Shown piece after piece: positions 6,622 through 15,710 of a stretch of DNA of 64,000 nt (positions are counted from its first letter, which is position 1; each line of letters opens with the position of its first letter). The stretch spans positions 868,001 through 932,000 of the forward strand of contig NZ_CP035914.1 of NCBI RefSeq assembly GCF_004209775.1. The letters run 5' to 3'. The position numbers and the translations under genes are program-made. The DNA is from Synechococcus sp. WH 8101. GTDB taxonomy: Bacteria; Cyanobacteriota; Cyanobacteriia; PCC-6307; Cyanobiaceae. The notes under the pieces were generated by a model. That model saw only the letters and a program-made list of their open reading frames with translations. It had not been told where the DNA came from and did no database searches.

Positions 6622-8739
6622 TCAGGCGGGATAGCCCTTGTAGGCGGGAATCGGATAGGGGATGCGGCGGTGGCGCATGCGGCGCCAGACCCGCACAAAT
6701 GCCCGCACCAACAACTCCACTTCGGCCCGACTGAGGCTGCTCAGCCGCAACTGGCCATCGCGCAGGCGCGATTCCACGATTCGGCGCACCGTGTCGCGCG
6801 CCTGGGCGTCGCTGGTGTCGGGGGGGAGGGAGCGCAGGGCTGCTTCGCAGCCATCGGCCAGCATCAGAATGCCCGTTTCCCTTGAGCGGGGGGTGGGGCC
6901 GCGGTAGCGGAACCGTTGTTCAGCCACGTTGGGATCGTTTTGCCGGGCCCGATGTAGGAAGTAGCCCATCTTCAGGGTTCCCTGGTGTTCGGGGATGAAA
7001 TCGGCGACGGCGCGGGGCAGGCGATAGCGGCGGGCAAGGCGCAGGCCTTCATCCACATGCGCCTGCAGCACACCAGCGCTGGCAAAGGGATCGTTCAGCC
7101 GGTCGTGGGGATTGTTGTCCGGTTGGGTCTGGTTCTCGATGAACCACTCCGGTGCATGCAATTTGCCCACGTCGTGATAAAGCGCCCCGGTGCGAATCAG
7201 ATCCACGTCGGCCCCGATCGCGCGGGCTCCTTCTTCCGCCAGGCTGCAGATCATCAGAGTGTGTTCAAACGTGCCGGGTGCCTCCGAGGACAGCCGTCGC
7301 AGCAGGGGCCGCTCCTGGTCGGCCAGTTCCATCAGGCGGGCGCGGGTGAGCAGCCCGAAGGAGCTTTCCAGCAAGGGGATCATCAGGATCGTGCCCATCA
7401 GCAGAATCCCCATCAGCAGGGCTTCGGAGGCCAGTTCTCCCGCATTGGGGGCCAGCCGGGTCCAGGCGCTTGCGCCGGCATTGATCTGACTGCGCAGCAG
7501 CAGCCATTCGATCGCCAGGGCGGCGAGGGGGAGCAGTACTGCTAGCTGCAACAGCTGGGCGCGACTGCGCAGCCGGCCCGCCTGCAGGGCCGCCACCGCC
7601 GCGATCGCCGCGGCGATCATCAATCGCCCCTCCCCCAAGCCATTCACCGGCAAGGGCCAGATCAGGCTCGCGATCGCCATCCAGGCCAGGCCGCAGGTGG
7701 TGCCCAATCCCTGGGCCAGCAGCAACGTGGGTGGCACCACCACCGCCAGCGGGCTCACGGCAGCCCCGAACCAGAGCTTGCAGCCCTGGGTGATCAACAG
7801 GAGGGCCAGGGCCAGCAGGCCGTGGGAGGCCTCCAGGCAGGGGCGCTCGCGCCGCATGATCAGCAGCAGAACGCCGCAGCCCGCCAGGGCCTCCGTGAAG
7901 CGGGCCAACCAGGTGCCCAGACGCGGACTGCGGCTCACCAATCCGAAGTAATCGAGCACGTCGTAGGCCTGGGGACTGATCGGTTCCCCTTTGCGGGTGA
8001 TCAGGTCACCGCGGTTCACCTCGATTGTGGGGATCCCCTGTTTGGTGATCAGTTCTTCGATCAGACGTTGGCTGCGGCCAGGGTCGGTGCGCAGGTTGCT
8101 GGCGCCTTGGAAGCTGCTGGCGAGCAATTTGCTGCCCAGGGTGCGTTGTGGGGTTTCCGCAGGCCCGAGGTCAGCGAGCTGGAGCGAGGCCGCCTGCCGG
8201 AGCTGTTCGATCGCCAGGGTGTTGACGATCCCCTGGCTGAGCATGCGGTTGGCGGCCCGCCGCAGCGCCATGTCCCAGCGCTTGCGCTCGAGCTGGCTGC
8301 GGGCGGTGAGCCATTGCTGCTCCGTGTCGTTCAGATTGACCGGACCGATCCGTTCGGCGTCATCGCTGCGGGCCACCCGCTCCAGTTCGGCGAGCTGGCG
8401 TTCGAGCCGCTGGCGCAGCCGTTTGGTTTCCTCCAGATCCAGCACCTGCACGAAGGTGCGTGGCACCAGGCTGGAGCGTCGTTGCTCCAGAGCCTCGCTG
8501 TCGACCACCCGGGCATCCTTCGGGGCCACGGCATCGAAGGGCGCTGGCAACCCGGGGCGCAGGTTGGGCTCCACCAGCCAGGGCCAGCTCGAGACCAACG
8601 CCACGAGCAGGCAACTCAGCAGTAGCCCGCTTTTCTGAAGACGCCGCCATCGCAGCACAGGGCGGCGCGGCGACTCGCTGCGCAACCAGCTCCGCCAGAG
8701 CCGACTGAGGCGATCGAACCGAAACACAGCAGCGGGCAT
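6622..8739 (-). CDS. pgpH: 7TM-HD membrane phosphohydrolase (c-di-AMP phosphodiesterase, PgpH type)
   Basis: 705 residues with the layout of PgpH. There is one N-terminal TM helix (about 35-55) and an extracytoplasmic 7TMR-HDED region to about residue 280. A block of hydrophobic segments runs to about 470, followed by a cytoplasmic HD domain. The HD signature (LYHDVGKLHAPEWF) is near residue 520, and further metal-ligand motifs (NNPHDRL, FIPEHQGT) follow. In characterised relatives the HD domain hydrolyses cyclic di-AMP to pApA. A diadenylate cyclase (cdaA) is also in this window at 49 kb, which supports the assignment. It is divergent from folD. Confidence 0.85.
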   Translation of the reverse strand: MPAAVFRFDRLSRLWRSWLRSESPRRPVLRWRRLQKSGLLLSCLLVALVSSWPWLVEPNLRPGLPAPFDAVAPKDARVVDSEALEQRRSSLVPRTFVQVLDLEETKRLRQRLERQLAELERVARSDDAERIGPVNLNDTEQQWLTARSQLERKRWDMALRRAANRMLSQGIVNTLAIEQLRQAASLQLADLGPAETPQRTLGSKLLASSFQGASNLRTDPGRSQRLIEELITKQGIPTIEVNRGDLITRKGEPISPQAYDVLDYFGLVSRSPRLGTWLARFTEALAGCGVLLLIMRRERPCLEASHGLLALALLLITQGCKLWFGAAVSPLAVVVPPTLLLAQGLGTTCGLAWMAIASLIWPLPVNGLGEGRLMIAAAIAAVAALQAGRLRSRAQLLQLAVLLPLAALAIEWLLLRSQINAGASAWTRLAPNAGELASEALLMGILLMGTILMIPLLESSFGLLTRARLMELADQERPLLRRLSSEAPGTFEHTLMICSLAEEGARAIGADVDLIRTGALYHDVGKLHAPEWFIENQTQPDNNPHDRLNDPFASAGVLQAHVDEGLRLARRYRLPRAVADFIPEHQGTLKMGYFLHRARQNDPNVAEQRFRYRGPTPRSRETGILMLADGCEAALRSLPPDTSDAQARDTVRRIVESRLRDGQLRLSSLSRAEVELLVRAFVRVWRRMRHRRIPYPIPAYKGYPA

Positions 8740-8796
8740 TCTTGGAAACGCTAGCTCTCCTGGCCGGGCATGCTGGGTTCAGGTTCCAACGTGGTG

Positions 8797-9705
8797 ATGG
8801 CCCTGAAGCTGGATGGTCGAACGCTGGCCGCCTCAATCGAGCAGCGACTGCTGCAGGTGGTGCGTCAACACAGCGAGCGGGCCGGTCGCCCCCCGGGCCT
8901 GGCCGTGCTTCGGGTCGGCGATGACCCGGCCAGCGGGGTGTATGTGGCCAATAAAGAAAAAGCCTGCGCCCGGATCGGCATCGCCAGTTTCGGTTCCCAT
9001 CTCCCGGCCGACACCAGCCAGGCGGAGGTACTGGCCACGATCGAGGCGCTCAACCGTGATGAACGCGTTGATGGCATCCTGCTCCAGCTGCCCCTGCCCC
9101 CGGGCCTGGAGGAGCGTCCGCTGATCGCCGCGATTGACCCCGACAAGGACGCCGATGGTTTGCACACCCTCAACCTCGGCCGGCTCCTCAAGGGTGAGCC
9201 GGGGCCGCGCAGTTGCACCCCCGCCGGGGTGATGGCCCTGCTTCGCAGCCATCACATCCCTCTCGAGGGCCGCCGGGCTGTGGTGGTGGGGCGCAGCATC
9301 CTGGTGGGGCAGCCCATGGCCCTGATGCTTCAGGCGGCCAATGCCACCGTCACCGTGGCCCACTCCCGCACCCGCGACCTCGCTGCTGTGACGCGGCAGG
9401 CGGAGGTGTTGGTGGTCGCCGCCGGCCAACCAAGGATGATCGGTGCCGATCATGTCGCTCCGGGTGCTGCGTTGGTGGATGTGGGCATTCATCGGTTGCC
9501 GCCGCCTGAAGGGTCGCCGGAGGGCACGAAGGCCAAGCTTTGCGGCGATGTGCGCGCCGAAGAGCTGGAGACCGTGGCTGGGGCGCTCTCGCCCGTTCCC
9601 GGCGGGGTCGGGCCGATGACCGTCACCATGTTGTTGGTCAACACGGTGGTGGCCTGGTCGCGTCGCCATGGCGTCGACCATGGCCTTGATGATCTGGTGG
9701 TGTAA
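8797..9705 (+). CDS. folD: Bifunctional methylenetetrahydrofolate dehydrogenase/cyclohydrolase
   Basis: Starting at the ATG at 8797 ([16 protein letters not shown]) gives about 302 residues, close to the FolD family length; the frame is open to 8770. Family motifs present are [18 protein letters not shown] with the catalytic Tyr/Lys, [20 protein letters not shown]-like [24 protein letters not shown], the NADP-binding [11 protein letters not shown] and the C-terminal [14 protein letters not shown]. It interconverts 5,10-methylene-, methenyl- and 10-formyl-tetrahydrofolate in the cytoplasm. The next gene, crtE, lies 104 bases downstream on the same strand. Confidence 0.96.
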   Translation: MALKLDGRTLAASIEQRLLQVVRQHSERAGRPPGLAVLRVGDDPASGVYVANKEKACARIGIASFGSHLPADTSQAEVLATIEALNRDERVDGILLQLPLPPGLEERPLIAAIDPDKDADGLHTLNLGRLLKGEPGPRSCTPAGVMALLRSHHIPLEGRRAVVVGRSILVGQPMALMLQAANATVTVAHSRTRDLAAVTRQAEVLVVAAGQPRMIGADHVAPGAALVDVGIHRLPPPEGSPEGTKAKLCGDVRAEELETVAGALSPVPGGVGPMTVTMLLVNTVVAWSRRHGVDHGLDDLVV

Positions 9706-9809
9706 CCGGGGCGGTTCCAGCGGCAGATAGCGGCAGGCTCGCGTTCTGTGTCGCTGGGCCCTGGCAGACGCCTGCGGCCTGAGAGAATCCCGCCAGCGAT
9801 CGATGCTCC

Positions 9810-10757
9810 ATGACCGCCGCGGCGACCAGTTCCGACAGTGCTCCGCCGGCGGGAGCGGCTCAGGGCTTCGACTTCAACGCCTACCTGGCGGCACGAAAAG
9901 CCGAGGTGGAGACGGCTCTGGAGGCCTCTTTGCCGCCGGAAGAGCCGGAATCGCTGCGTGAGGCGATGCGCTATTCCCTGCTGGCGGGTGGCAAGCGTCT
10001 GCGGCCGATTCTCTGCCTCGCGGCTTGCGAGCTGGCCGGTGGTGATCCGGCTCTGGCCATGCCGACGGCGGTGGCGCTGGAGATGATCCACACGATGTCG
10101 CTGATCCATGACGATCTGCCCGCCATGGACGATGACGACTTGCGACGTGGTCGCCCCACCAACCACAAGGTGTATGGCGAGGCGGTGGCGATTCTCGCCG
10201 GTGATGCCCTGCTCACCAGGGCCTTTGAAATGGTGGCGCTGCGCAGCCCTGGGGTGCCAGCCGAGCGGCTGTTGAAGGTCGTGGCTGAGCTCTCCCTTGT
10301 GTCCGGTGCGCCCGGCCTGGTCGGGGGCCAGGTGGTGGATCTGGAGTGCGAGGGCAAGCAGGTCGACCTCGAGACCCTGGAATACATCCATCTCCACAAG
10401 ACCGGGGCCCTGCTGCGCGCCTGTGTGATCACCGGCGCCCTGATCGCCGGAGCTGATGCCACCCGGATCGACTCCCTGCGCACCTATGCCCGTGGCATCG
10501 GCCTGGCCTTTCAGATCGTCGACGACATTCTTGATGTCACCGCCAGCAGCGATGTGCTCGGCAAAACGGCTGGCAAGGATCTGATCGCCGACAAAACCAC
10601 CTACCCGAAGCTGCTCGGCCTGGAGGAATCCCGGCAACGGGCCAAGGCGCTGGTGGAGGAGGCGAAGGCGTCGCTCGCGGCGTTCAAACCGACGGAGCCG
10701 GCCAAGGCCTCGCCTCTGCTGGCTCTGGCGGATTACGTGATCGGTCGCGATCGATGA
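9810..10757 (+). CDS. crtE: Geranylgeranyl diphosphate synthase
   Basis: 315 residues of the trans-isoprenyl diphosphate synthase family. The first Asp-rich motif [14 protein letters not shown] is near residue 100, and the second ([10 protein letters not shown]) is near residue 235. '[12 protein letters not shown]' binds isopentenyl diphosphate. Condensation of IPP units gives the C20 precursor of carotenoids, phytyl chains and quinones. The bulky-residue pattern before the first Asp motif is that of short-chain bacterial GGPP/FPP synthases; GGPP is preferred on cyanobacterial context. The stop overlaps the start of the next gene by 4 bases (ATGA). Confidence 0.9.
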   Translation: MTAAATSSDSAPPAGAAQGFDFNAYLAARKAEVETALEASLPPEEPESLREAMRYSLLAGGKRLRPILCLAACELAGGDPALAMPTAVALEMIHTMSLIHDDLPAMDDDDLRRGRPTNHKVYGEAVAILAGDALLTRAFEMVALRSPGVPAERLLKVVAELSLVSGAPGLVGGQVVDLECEGKQVDLETLEYIHLHKTGALLRACVITGALIAGADATRIDSLRTYARGIGLAFQIVDDILDVTASSDVLGKTAGKDLIADKTTYPKLLGLEESRQRAKALVEEAKASLAAFKPTEPAKASPLLALADYVIGRDR

Positions 10758-11263
10758 CGGTGGCCCCATCCCCCGACGCCAGCCTGGCCCTGCTCGATAA
10801 CGCCGTGCTCGCTTGGGGCCTGGCCGCCTGTGGTCTGGCCCAGCTCTCGAAGCTGTTCATCGAATTGGCGTGGCATCGGCGCTGGCGCCCGGCCGTGTTG
10901 ATCGAGACCGGTGGCATGCCTTCAAGCCATTCCGCTCTGGTGACCGGGACAGCCGCCGGAGTGGGCTGGCAGCTCGGTTTCGCCGATCCCGTGTTTGCGC
11001 TGGCCGCCACGCTGGCTTTCGTGGTGATGTACGACGCCAGCGGCATCCGCCGTGCCGCCGGGTCCACCGCTGCGCGCGTCAATGCCCTGCCGGAGACCAG
11101 CTGGCCTGAGCCACCAGCCAAACCGCTCAAGGAGAGCCTGGGGCATTCCAGGCTTGAAGTGTTGGTGGGCAGCCTGATCGGCCCGGCGATTGCTCTGCCG
11201 GGGCTGGCTCTGGTGGGCTCCCCCTGGCAGCTGGGCACCCAGATCGCCCAGGCCCTGGGGTGA
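10754..11263 (+). CDS. Divergent PAP2-family membrane protein
   Basis: 169 residues. It matches the DUF212/divergent PAP2 family (YuiD-like), with hydrophobic helices and the conserved motifs [13 protein letters not shown] and [11 protein letters not shown]...ALN. The SSH and Asp/Arg residues resemble acid phosphatase motifs, but activity has not been generally shown for the family. It overlaps crtE by 4 bases and the following helicase start by 4 bases, so it belongs to a crtE-PAP2-helicase transcription unit. A role in hydrolysing polyprenyl diphosphates would fit its neighbour but is inference. Confidence 0.82.
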   Translation: MTVAPSPDASLALLDNAVLAWGLAACGLAQLSKLFIELAWHRRWRPAVLIETGGMPSSHSALVTGTAAGVGWQLGFADPVFALAATLAFVVMYDASGIRRAAGSTAARVNALPETSWPEPPAKPLKESLGHSRLEVLVGSLIGPAIALPGLALVGSPWQLGTQIAQALG

Positions 11264-12738
11264 GCCAGTTCCCCCGGGCCGCAATCGAGCTCACCGGAGA
11301 TCAAGACAGGGCGCTGGCAGCGTTCACCGACTGGTTGACGGGCGAGCAGGCGGATGTGCCCTTTGTGCTGAGCGGTTACGCCGGCAGCGGTAAGACCTTT
11401 CTGTCGATGCGCTTGCTGCGGCAGGTGGAGGCCACCGGGCTGTGCTGGACCGTGGTCGCCCCGACGCACAAAGCGGTGGGGGTGTTGCGCCAGGCCCTGA
11501 GCCTTGAGGGCCTGCAACCCACCTGGTATCCCTCCACCATTCATCGTCTGCTGCGGTTGAAGTTGCGCCGGCAGGGAGATCGAGAGCTCTGTGAATCGAC
11601 GGAGCAGACGGCCATGGCCCTCGAGCACCTCGGCCTGGTGCTCATCGATGAGGCTTCGATGGTCGACAGCTCGCTGTTGTCTATCGCCCTTCAGTGCGCC
11701 CATCCTTTCCGCACGCGCCTGGTGTTCGTTGGCGACCCGGCCCAGCTCCCTCCCGTGGGAGAAGCGGAAAGCCCGGTGTTTGCCTTGCAGCGGGCCCGCA
11801 GCGCCTGCCTCAAGCAGGTGGTGCGCCATCAGGGGCCGGTGCTGCAGTTGGCCAGTTGCCTGCGCGATGGTCGGATCGCCTGTGAGCGGCCTCCCCTGTT
11901 CCAGCCCTTGCGCACGCCCCAGGGGTGTGTGGCCGCTCTGGAACGTCAGGCCTGGCTGGGGCGAGCCCAGGCGGCGTTGAAGCAGGCGTCGATCAGCGAC
12001 AACCCGGATGCCGCGCGCATTCTTTGCTGGACCAACCGCAGCCTGGAGCAGCTGGTGCCCCATGCCAGGCGCGCGATTCATGGGGAACTCGCCGATCAGA
12101 TGCCCGTGCTGCCCGGCGAGGTGCTGATCACGCGCACGGCCGTGATGGCTCCCGCCTCCCGCGATGGCGGTGAAACCGGTGAGGAACCGGATCTGGTGCT
12201 GGGCTCGAATCGGGAGCTGGTGGTGGAAGACGTGACACCAGAGCGCTGCGATCTGGTGGATTTCGGCCTCAGCGCCGCGGATCTGCAGACCAATGGCTCG
12301 CTGGCGCCAGTGATCGAGACCCAGATGGCCCAGGTGCGGTGCGGTGAACTGGAGCTAAGCCTGCGCTTGCTGCCTCCCGCAGGTTCCGAACCGCGTCAGC
12401 AACTCGATTCTTGTTTGCAGCGTCTGCGTCAGCAGGCCCGGGAGGCTGGCAAGCGGGACGGTCGCGGCCTCTGGCGTCGCTTCTTCCTGGTGCGCGATGC
12501 CTTCGCCTCCCTGGGGCCGGCCGCCGTGCTCACGGTGCATCGCAGCCAGGGCAGCAGTTTCGGTGAGGTGTTCGTTGCCGATGATGTGTTCTGGCCCCAG
12601 GATTTGGCCCTGCGTCGCCAGCTCGTGTATGTGGCCGTGAGCCGTGCTCGGGAGGCGGTCTGGATGGTGGGACGCGCTGGCGCCGGCAACGCTGCGGAGC
12701 GTTGGCAGGCGGCGCTCAGATCAGATGAAGACCGCTAA
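11260..12738 (+). CDS. ATP-dependent RecD/Dda-like superfamily 1 DNA helicase
   Basis: 492 residues from a GTG at 11260. SF1B helicase motifs are in order: Walker A GYAGSGKT (about 41-48), VVAPTHKAVGVLR (motif Ia), LVLIDEASMVDS (Walker B, about 128), VFVGDPAQLPPVGE (motif III, about 155), and near the C-terminus LTVHRSQGSSFGEVFV with YVAVSRAREAVWMVG (UvrD_C_2-like). It lacks the N-terminal extension of RecD2, so it is nearer in size to phage Dda helicase. A role in DNA repair or fork rescue is inferred. The start overlaps the PAP2-like gene. The 3' end overlaps the convergent GAP-family gene by 23 bases. Confidence 0.85.
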   Translation: MSQFPRAAIELTGDQDRALAAFTDWLTGEQADVPFVLSGYAGSGKTFLSMRLLRQVEATGLCWTVVAPTHKAVGVLRQALSLEGLQPTWYPSTIHRLLRLKLRRQGDRELCESTEQTAMALEHLGLVLIDEASMVDSSLLSIALQCAHPFRTRLVFVGDPAQLPPVGEAESPVFALQRARSACLKQVVRHQGPVLQLASCLRDGRIACERPPLFQPLRTPQGCVAALERQAWLGRAQAALKQASISDNPDAARILCWTNRSLEQLVPHARRAIHGELADQMPVLPGEVLITRTAVMAPASRDGGETGEEPDLVLGSNRELVVEDVTPERCDLVDFGLSAADLQTNGSLAPVIETQMAQVRCGELELSLRLLPPAGSEPRQQLDSCLQRLRQQAREAGKRDGRGLWRRFFLVRDAFASLGPAAVLTVHRSQGSSFGEVFVADDVFWPQDLALRRQLVYVAVSRAREAVWMVGRAGAGNAAERWQAALRSDEDR

Positions 12739-13402
12739 TGCCCTGCCAGCCGAGATAGACCCCGAGCCCGAGGCTCACGCCCCCCACCACGAGGCCGCTG
12801 CGGGCGAAGAGCACCTGTTTGCCCTTCTCCAGGAGGGGCAGCACCCTGTCGCGACCGATGATCACCGCCAGCAATGGAGTGAGCAGGAACAGGCTGGCGC
12901 CGATCGTGAAGGCCACCAGCCCCACCACTTCCTGCCAGGTGGGCAACTGCGCCGCCAACACCACCCCGGCGGATTTGGCGAACAGCACCAGATCGTCGGG
13001 GCTGATCACTTCACCGACGGCCCCGAGCAGGAGCAGCAGGGGGAGGGGCATGGCCACGAACCGATCGATCCCCGTTGTCCAGGCCGGGGGCTCTGTCCCG
13101 TCGGCAAAAGAACGCAACAGTTCACGACCGCCCAGCGCCACCAGCGCGCCCCCCGCCAGCAGGTCGAGGCCGGTGCGGTGATGGGAGCCATGGCTCATGT
13201 CCAACAGCAAGACATGTCCCACGGTGAGCAGCAAAATGGCAGTGACCAGGGTGGTGACGATCCAGCCCGTCACGAACCAGCTGCCGCGCCAGATCGGACG
13301 CGGACCAAGCAGAAGCAGCAGCAGCACGGCGATATGGATCGGCGACAGGCCGATGCCGGTGCCATACGCCAGCAGTTCGGCCCAGAGCGTCGTGTCAGTC
13401 AT
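12716..13402 (-). CDS. GAP-family (Sap-like) polytopic membrane protein
   Basis: 228 residues from the ATG at 13402 (MTDTTLWAELLAYGTGIGLSPIHIAV). It matches the GAP/Sap (sulfolipid-1-addressing protein, PF11139) family: about six TM helices, with the N-terminal 'GLSPIHI' and the central 'PDDLVLFAKSAGV' patterns. A His-containing loop (HGSHH) follows the second or third helix. Family members are linked to lipid or small-molecule export, but the substrate here is unknown. It is preceded on the same strand by the histidine phosphatase gene (5-base gap). Confidence 0.72.
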   Translation of the reverse strand: MTDTTLWAELLAYGTGIGLSPIHIAVLLLLLLGPRPIWRGSWFVTGWIVTTLVTAILLLTVGHVLLLDMSHGSHHRTGLDLLAGGALVALGGRELLRSFADGTEPPAWTTGIDRFVAMPLPLLLLLGAVGEVISPDDLVLFAKSAGVVLAAQLPTWQEVVGLVAFTIGASLFLLTPLLAVIIGRDRVLPLLEKGKQVLFARSGLVVGGVSLGLGVYLGWQGISGLHLI

Positions 13403-13407
13403 GCAGA

Positions 13408-14001
13408 TCAGAACATCCCGTCGGTGGGGGCATTCCAACGGCTGATCGCCCGGCTGCCCCGCTCAAAGCCAAGCACGCAGATGCTGCCGGTGTTGAGTTT
13501 GAGCAGCCGGCCGCCTGTGGCCCCCAGGCCGAGCCAGGTGCCGGCGAGGGCGCGCAGCAGGTGTCCATGGGCAAACAGGGCCACATCGCCCTCACCCTGC
13601 ACCGCCAGGGCCTGGTTGATCGCTCGTTCGCAGCGCGCCTGTACGGCGGGTGCCGCTTCACCGCCCGGACAGCCATGGCTCCACACGGTCCAGTCGGGCA
13701 CGGTCTGGCGGATCTCGGCGGTGGTGATGCCTTCATAGGCGCCGTAGTTCCACTCGAGCAGCTCGTCCATCACCTGAGCTTGAGCGCCGAGGCCCCCCAG
13801 TTCGCAGGTGCGTCGCGCTCGCTGCAGGGGGGAGGTAAACACGGCCGCAAAATCGTGGGCCTGCAGCACCGGCGCCAGGCGCCGCGCCTCCGCTTCTCCC
13901 TCCGGGAGCAGTGGCAGATCGGTGCTGCCGGTGTGGCGGCCGTTACGGGCCCATTCGGTGGCGCCATGGCGCAGCAGCCACAGTTGACGTTCCCGGCTCA
14001 T
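13408..14001 (-). CDS. Histidine phosphatase-family protein (CobC/phosphoglycerate mutase-like)
   Basis: 197 residues. The phosphohistidine motif LLRHGATEWARNG is at residues 9-21. The other family residues are in SPLQRARRTCE, LLEWNYGAYEG and FAHGHLLRALAG (second His). Members include alpha-ribazole phosphatase, sugar phosphatases and phosphoglycerate mutase. It sits two genes downstream of cbiA on the same strand, so CobC (alpha-ribazole-5'-phosphate phosphatase in cobamide synthesis) is an attractive but unproven role. Its start overlaps the acylphosphatase stop by 4 bases. Confidence 0.85.
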   Translation of the reverse strand: MSRERQLWLLRHGATEWARNGRHTGSTDLPLLPEGEAEARRLAPVLQAHDFAAVFTSPLQRARRTCELGGLGAQAQVMDELLEWNYGAYEGITTAEIRQTVPDWTVWSHGCPGGEAAPAVQARCERAINQALAVQGEGDVALFAHGHLLRALAGTWLGLGATGGRLLKLNTGSICVLGFERGSRAISRWNAPTDGMF

Positions 14002-14348
14002 GCTTTCACCTCAAACCAGTCGTCTCCCGTGATGGGCAGATGGCTGAACCGCACCATGCGCACATGGGCCCCAGTGGGCCCCCGCTCACACCAGAGCCTC
14101 AGCTCGTTCAGGGCGAGTGGATCACCTTCCGCCTGCACCTCCACCCGACCGTTGCTGAGGTTGCGCACCCAGCCGCTCAAGCCGAGGTCGGTGGCGCGGC
14201 GGCTGCAGCTGCTGCGGAAGCCCACCCCCTGAACCTCGCCTTCCACCATCAGCCGCCAACGTTCCTTGAGTGCGGAGGCGCGGGGCGGTTGGCGCTTCAG
14301 AAAGCGGTTGCTTTCACCGCGGTTTCGAGCGCGGCGCGCCATCGGCAT
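13998..14348 (-). CDS. acyP: Acylphosphatase
   Basis: The domain is unmistakable: VEGEVQGVGFRSSCSRRATDLGLSGWVRNLSNGRVEVQAEGD, with the catalytic Arg in GFR and the Asn in VRNLSNG. It hydrolyses acyl phosphates in the cytoplasm. The start is uncertain. The frame is open to 14414; I use the ATG at 14348, which gives about 116 residues with a basic N-terminal extension. The ATG at 14249 would cut the first beta strand. Any start in this region overlaps the 3' end of cbiA (stop at 14297). Confidence 0.82.
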   Translation of the reverse strand: MPMARRARNRGESNRFLKRQPPRASALKERWRLMVEGEVQGVGFRSSCSRRATDLGLSGWVRNLSNGRVEVQAEGDPLALNELRLWCERGPTGAHVRMVRFSHLPITGDDWFEVKA

Positions 14349-15694
14349 GGGATCGTCCAGGAGCCGCCCCAGTGGAGGTGAACCCAGCTGGCGTGCACGT
14401 TGGTTCTCTTCCATCCTTCCTCCCGTCGCTCCGATCTCCAGCCCTCAACCTGCCACAGGCGTTCCTCGTTGCCCACAGGTGGATCACCCGCCAGCGGCCG
14501 CAGTTGCCAGCGATGGAATTCATGGCCCATCCAGCGCTCCCCCCGGCGCAGCAGCAGACTGTCTGCGCAGGTCGTCAGCTGGCGATAGCCCACCTGAAGT
14601 CTGTCCTTGGCGGCTTGGAAAGGAAGCAGCCCGGCCATGGCATGGGCGGTTCCCTCCAGGTCGGTGAGGCTGTGACCCAGCAGGAGCATGCCGCCGCATT
14701 CCGCGTAGAGAGGCTTGTGGCCGAACCAGTCGCGGAGGGCCTTCAGGCTGCGTTGGCATTGGCTGAGGGCGGCGGCATGTTGTTCGGGGAAGCCGCCGGG
14801 CAGGATCAGACCGATTGCCTCGTCGGGAATCGGTGCATCCGCCAGGGGGCTCCAGGGAAGCACCGGCATGCCCAGGATCTCCAGGGCTTCCTGCATTTCC
14901 GGGTAGCGGAAATGGAAAGCGGCATCCTGGGCGACGGCCACCGGCAGCGGTGTTGTGGGCTGCACCACCGCTGTGGTGTGTCGCTCGAGTTGGGCCTGTA
15001 GCGGGTCGATGCCGCCGCTGGGCGCGGTGAGCAGCGGTCGTAGGCGGGTGATGTCGAGGTGACGCTCGGCGAGATCGGCCCAGGCGGCAAGGCGGCTGGC
15101 GAAGCGCTCGATCTCGTGGGCGGGGGCCAGTCCCAGATGGCGGCTGGGCAGGTCCAGCTGCAGATCCCGGGGCAGGGCCCCGAGGAGGGGCACATCGATG
15201 CTGCGCAACACATCCGCGAGCAGGTCGCGATGGCGATCACTGCTGACGCGGTTGAGCACCACCCCGGCTAGCTGCACCCGTGGTTCATGGCTCTGAAACC
15301 CCCGCACCAGGGCGGCCAGTGATTGCGCCTGACCGCCCGCATCCACCACCAGCAGCACGGGCAGGTTGAGCTCTCGGGCCACGGCGGCGCTGCTGCCGTC
15401 GCTGCCACTGCCGATGCCATCGAATAGCCCCATCACCCCCTCCACCAGGGCCAGATCCGTGCGGCCGCCATGGCTGTGAAAGGTCTGCTGCACCCATCGG
15501 CTGCCGCACAGGGGCAGGTCGAGGTTGCGGCAGGGGCGACCAGCGGCGACCGAGAGCAGCTGGGGGTCGAGATAGTCGGGGCCCACCTTGAAGGGCTGCA
15601 CGCTGAGGCCCTGATGACGGGCCCAGGCGATCAGGCTGAGGCTGAACAGGGTCTTGCCGCTGCCGCTCGCAGGAGCGGCGATCAGACAGGCCAT
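14297..15694 (-). CDS. cbiA: Cobyrinic acid a,c-diamide synthase
   Basis: 465 residues from the ATG at 15694 (MACLIAAPASGSGKT). The N-terminal ATPase domain has a Walker-like APASGSGKT, 'KVGPDYLDPQLLS' and 'LVEGVMGLFDG'. The C-terminal class I glutamine amidotransferase-like domain has ILPGGFPEQHA and AECGGMLLLG with the nucleophile Cys. It amidates the a and c side chains of cobyrinate with glutamine and ATP in cobalamin/pseudocobalamin synthesis. The frame is open to 15865, but the extra N-terminus has no family match and overlaps opcA. The opcA stop is 16 bases upstream. Confidence 0.94.
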   Translation of the reverse strand: MACLIAAPASGSGKTLFSLSLIAWARHQGLSVQPFKVGPDYLDPQLLSVAAGRPCRNLDLPLCGSRWVQQTFHSHGGRTDLALVEGVMGLFDGIGSGSDGSSAAVARELNLPVLLVVDAGGQAQSLAALVRGFQSHEPRVQLAGVVLNRVSSDRHRDLLADVLRSIDVPLLGALPRDLQLDLPSRHLGLAPAHEIERFASRLAAWADLAERHLDITRLRPLLTAPSGGIDPLQAQLERHTTAVVQPTTPLPVAVAQDAAFHFRYPEMQEALEILGMPVLPWSPLADAPIPDEAIGLILPGGFPEQHAAALSQCQRSLKALRDWFGHKPLYAECGGMLLLGHSLTDLEGTAHAMAGLLPFQAAKDRLQVGYRQLTTCADSLLLRRGERWMGHEFHRWQLRPLAGDPPVGNEERLWQVEGWRSERREEGWKRTNVHASWVHLHWGGSWTIPCRWRAALETAVKATAF

Positions 15695-15710
15695 GCAGCA
15701 GCTCGGTGGG

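Noticed and set aside
7590-7680. GCGATCGC palindromes resembling HIP1 elements
   Set aside because: Only a few scattered copies were noticed, all within coding sequence and expected from the codon use; no enrichment can be claimed.
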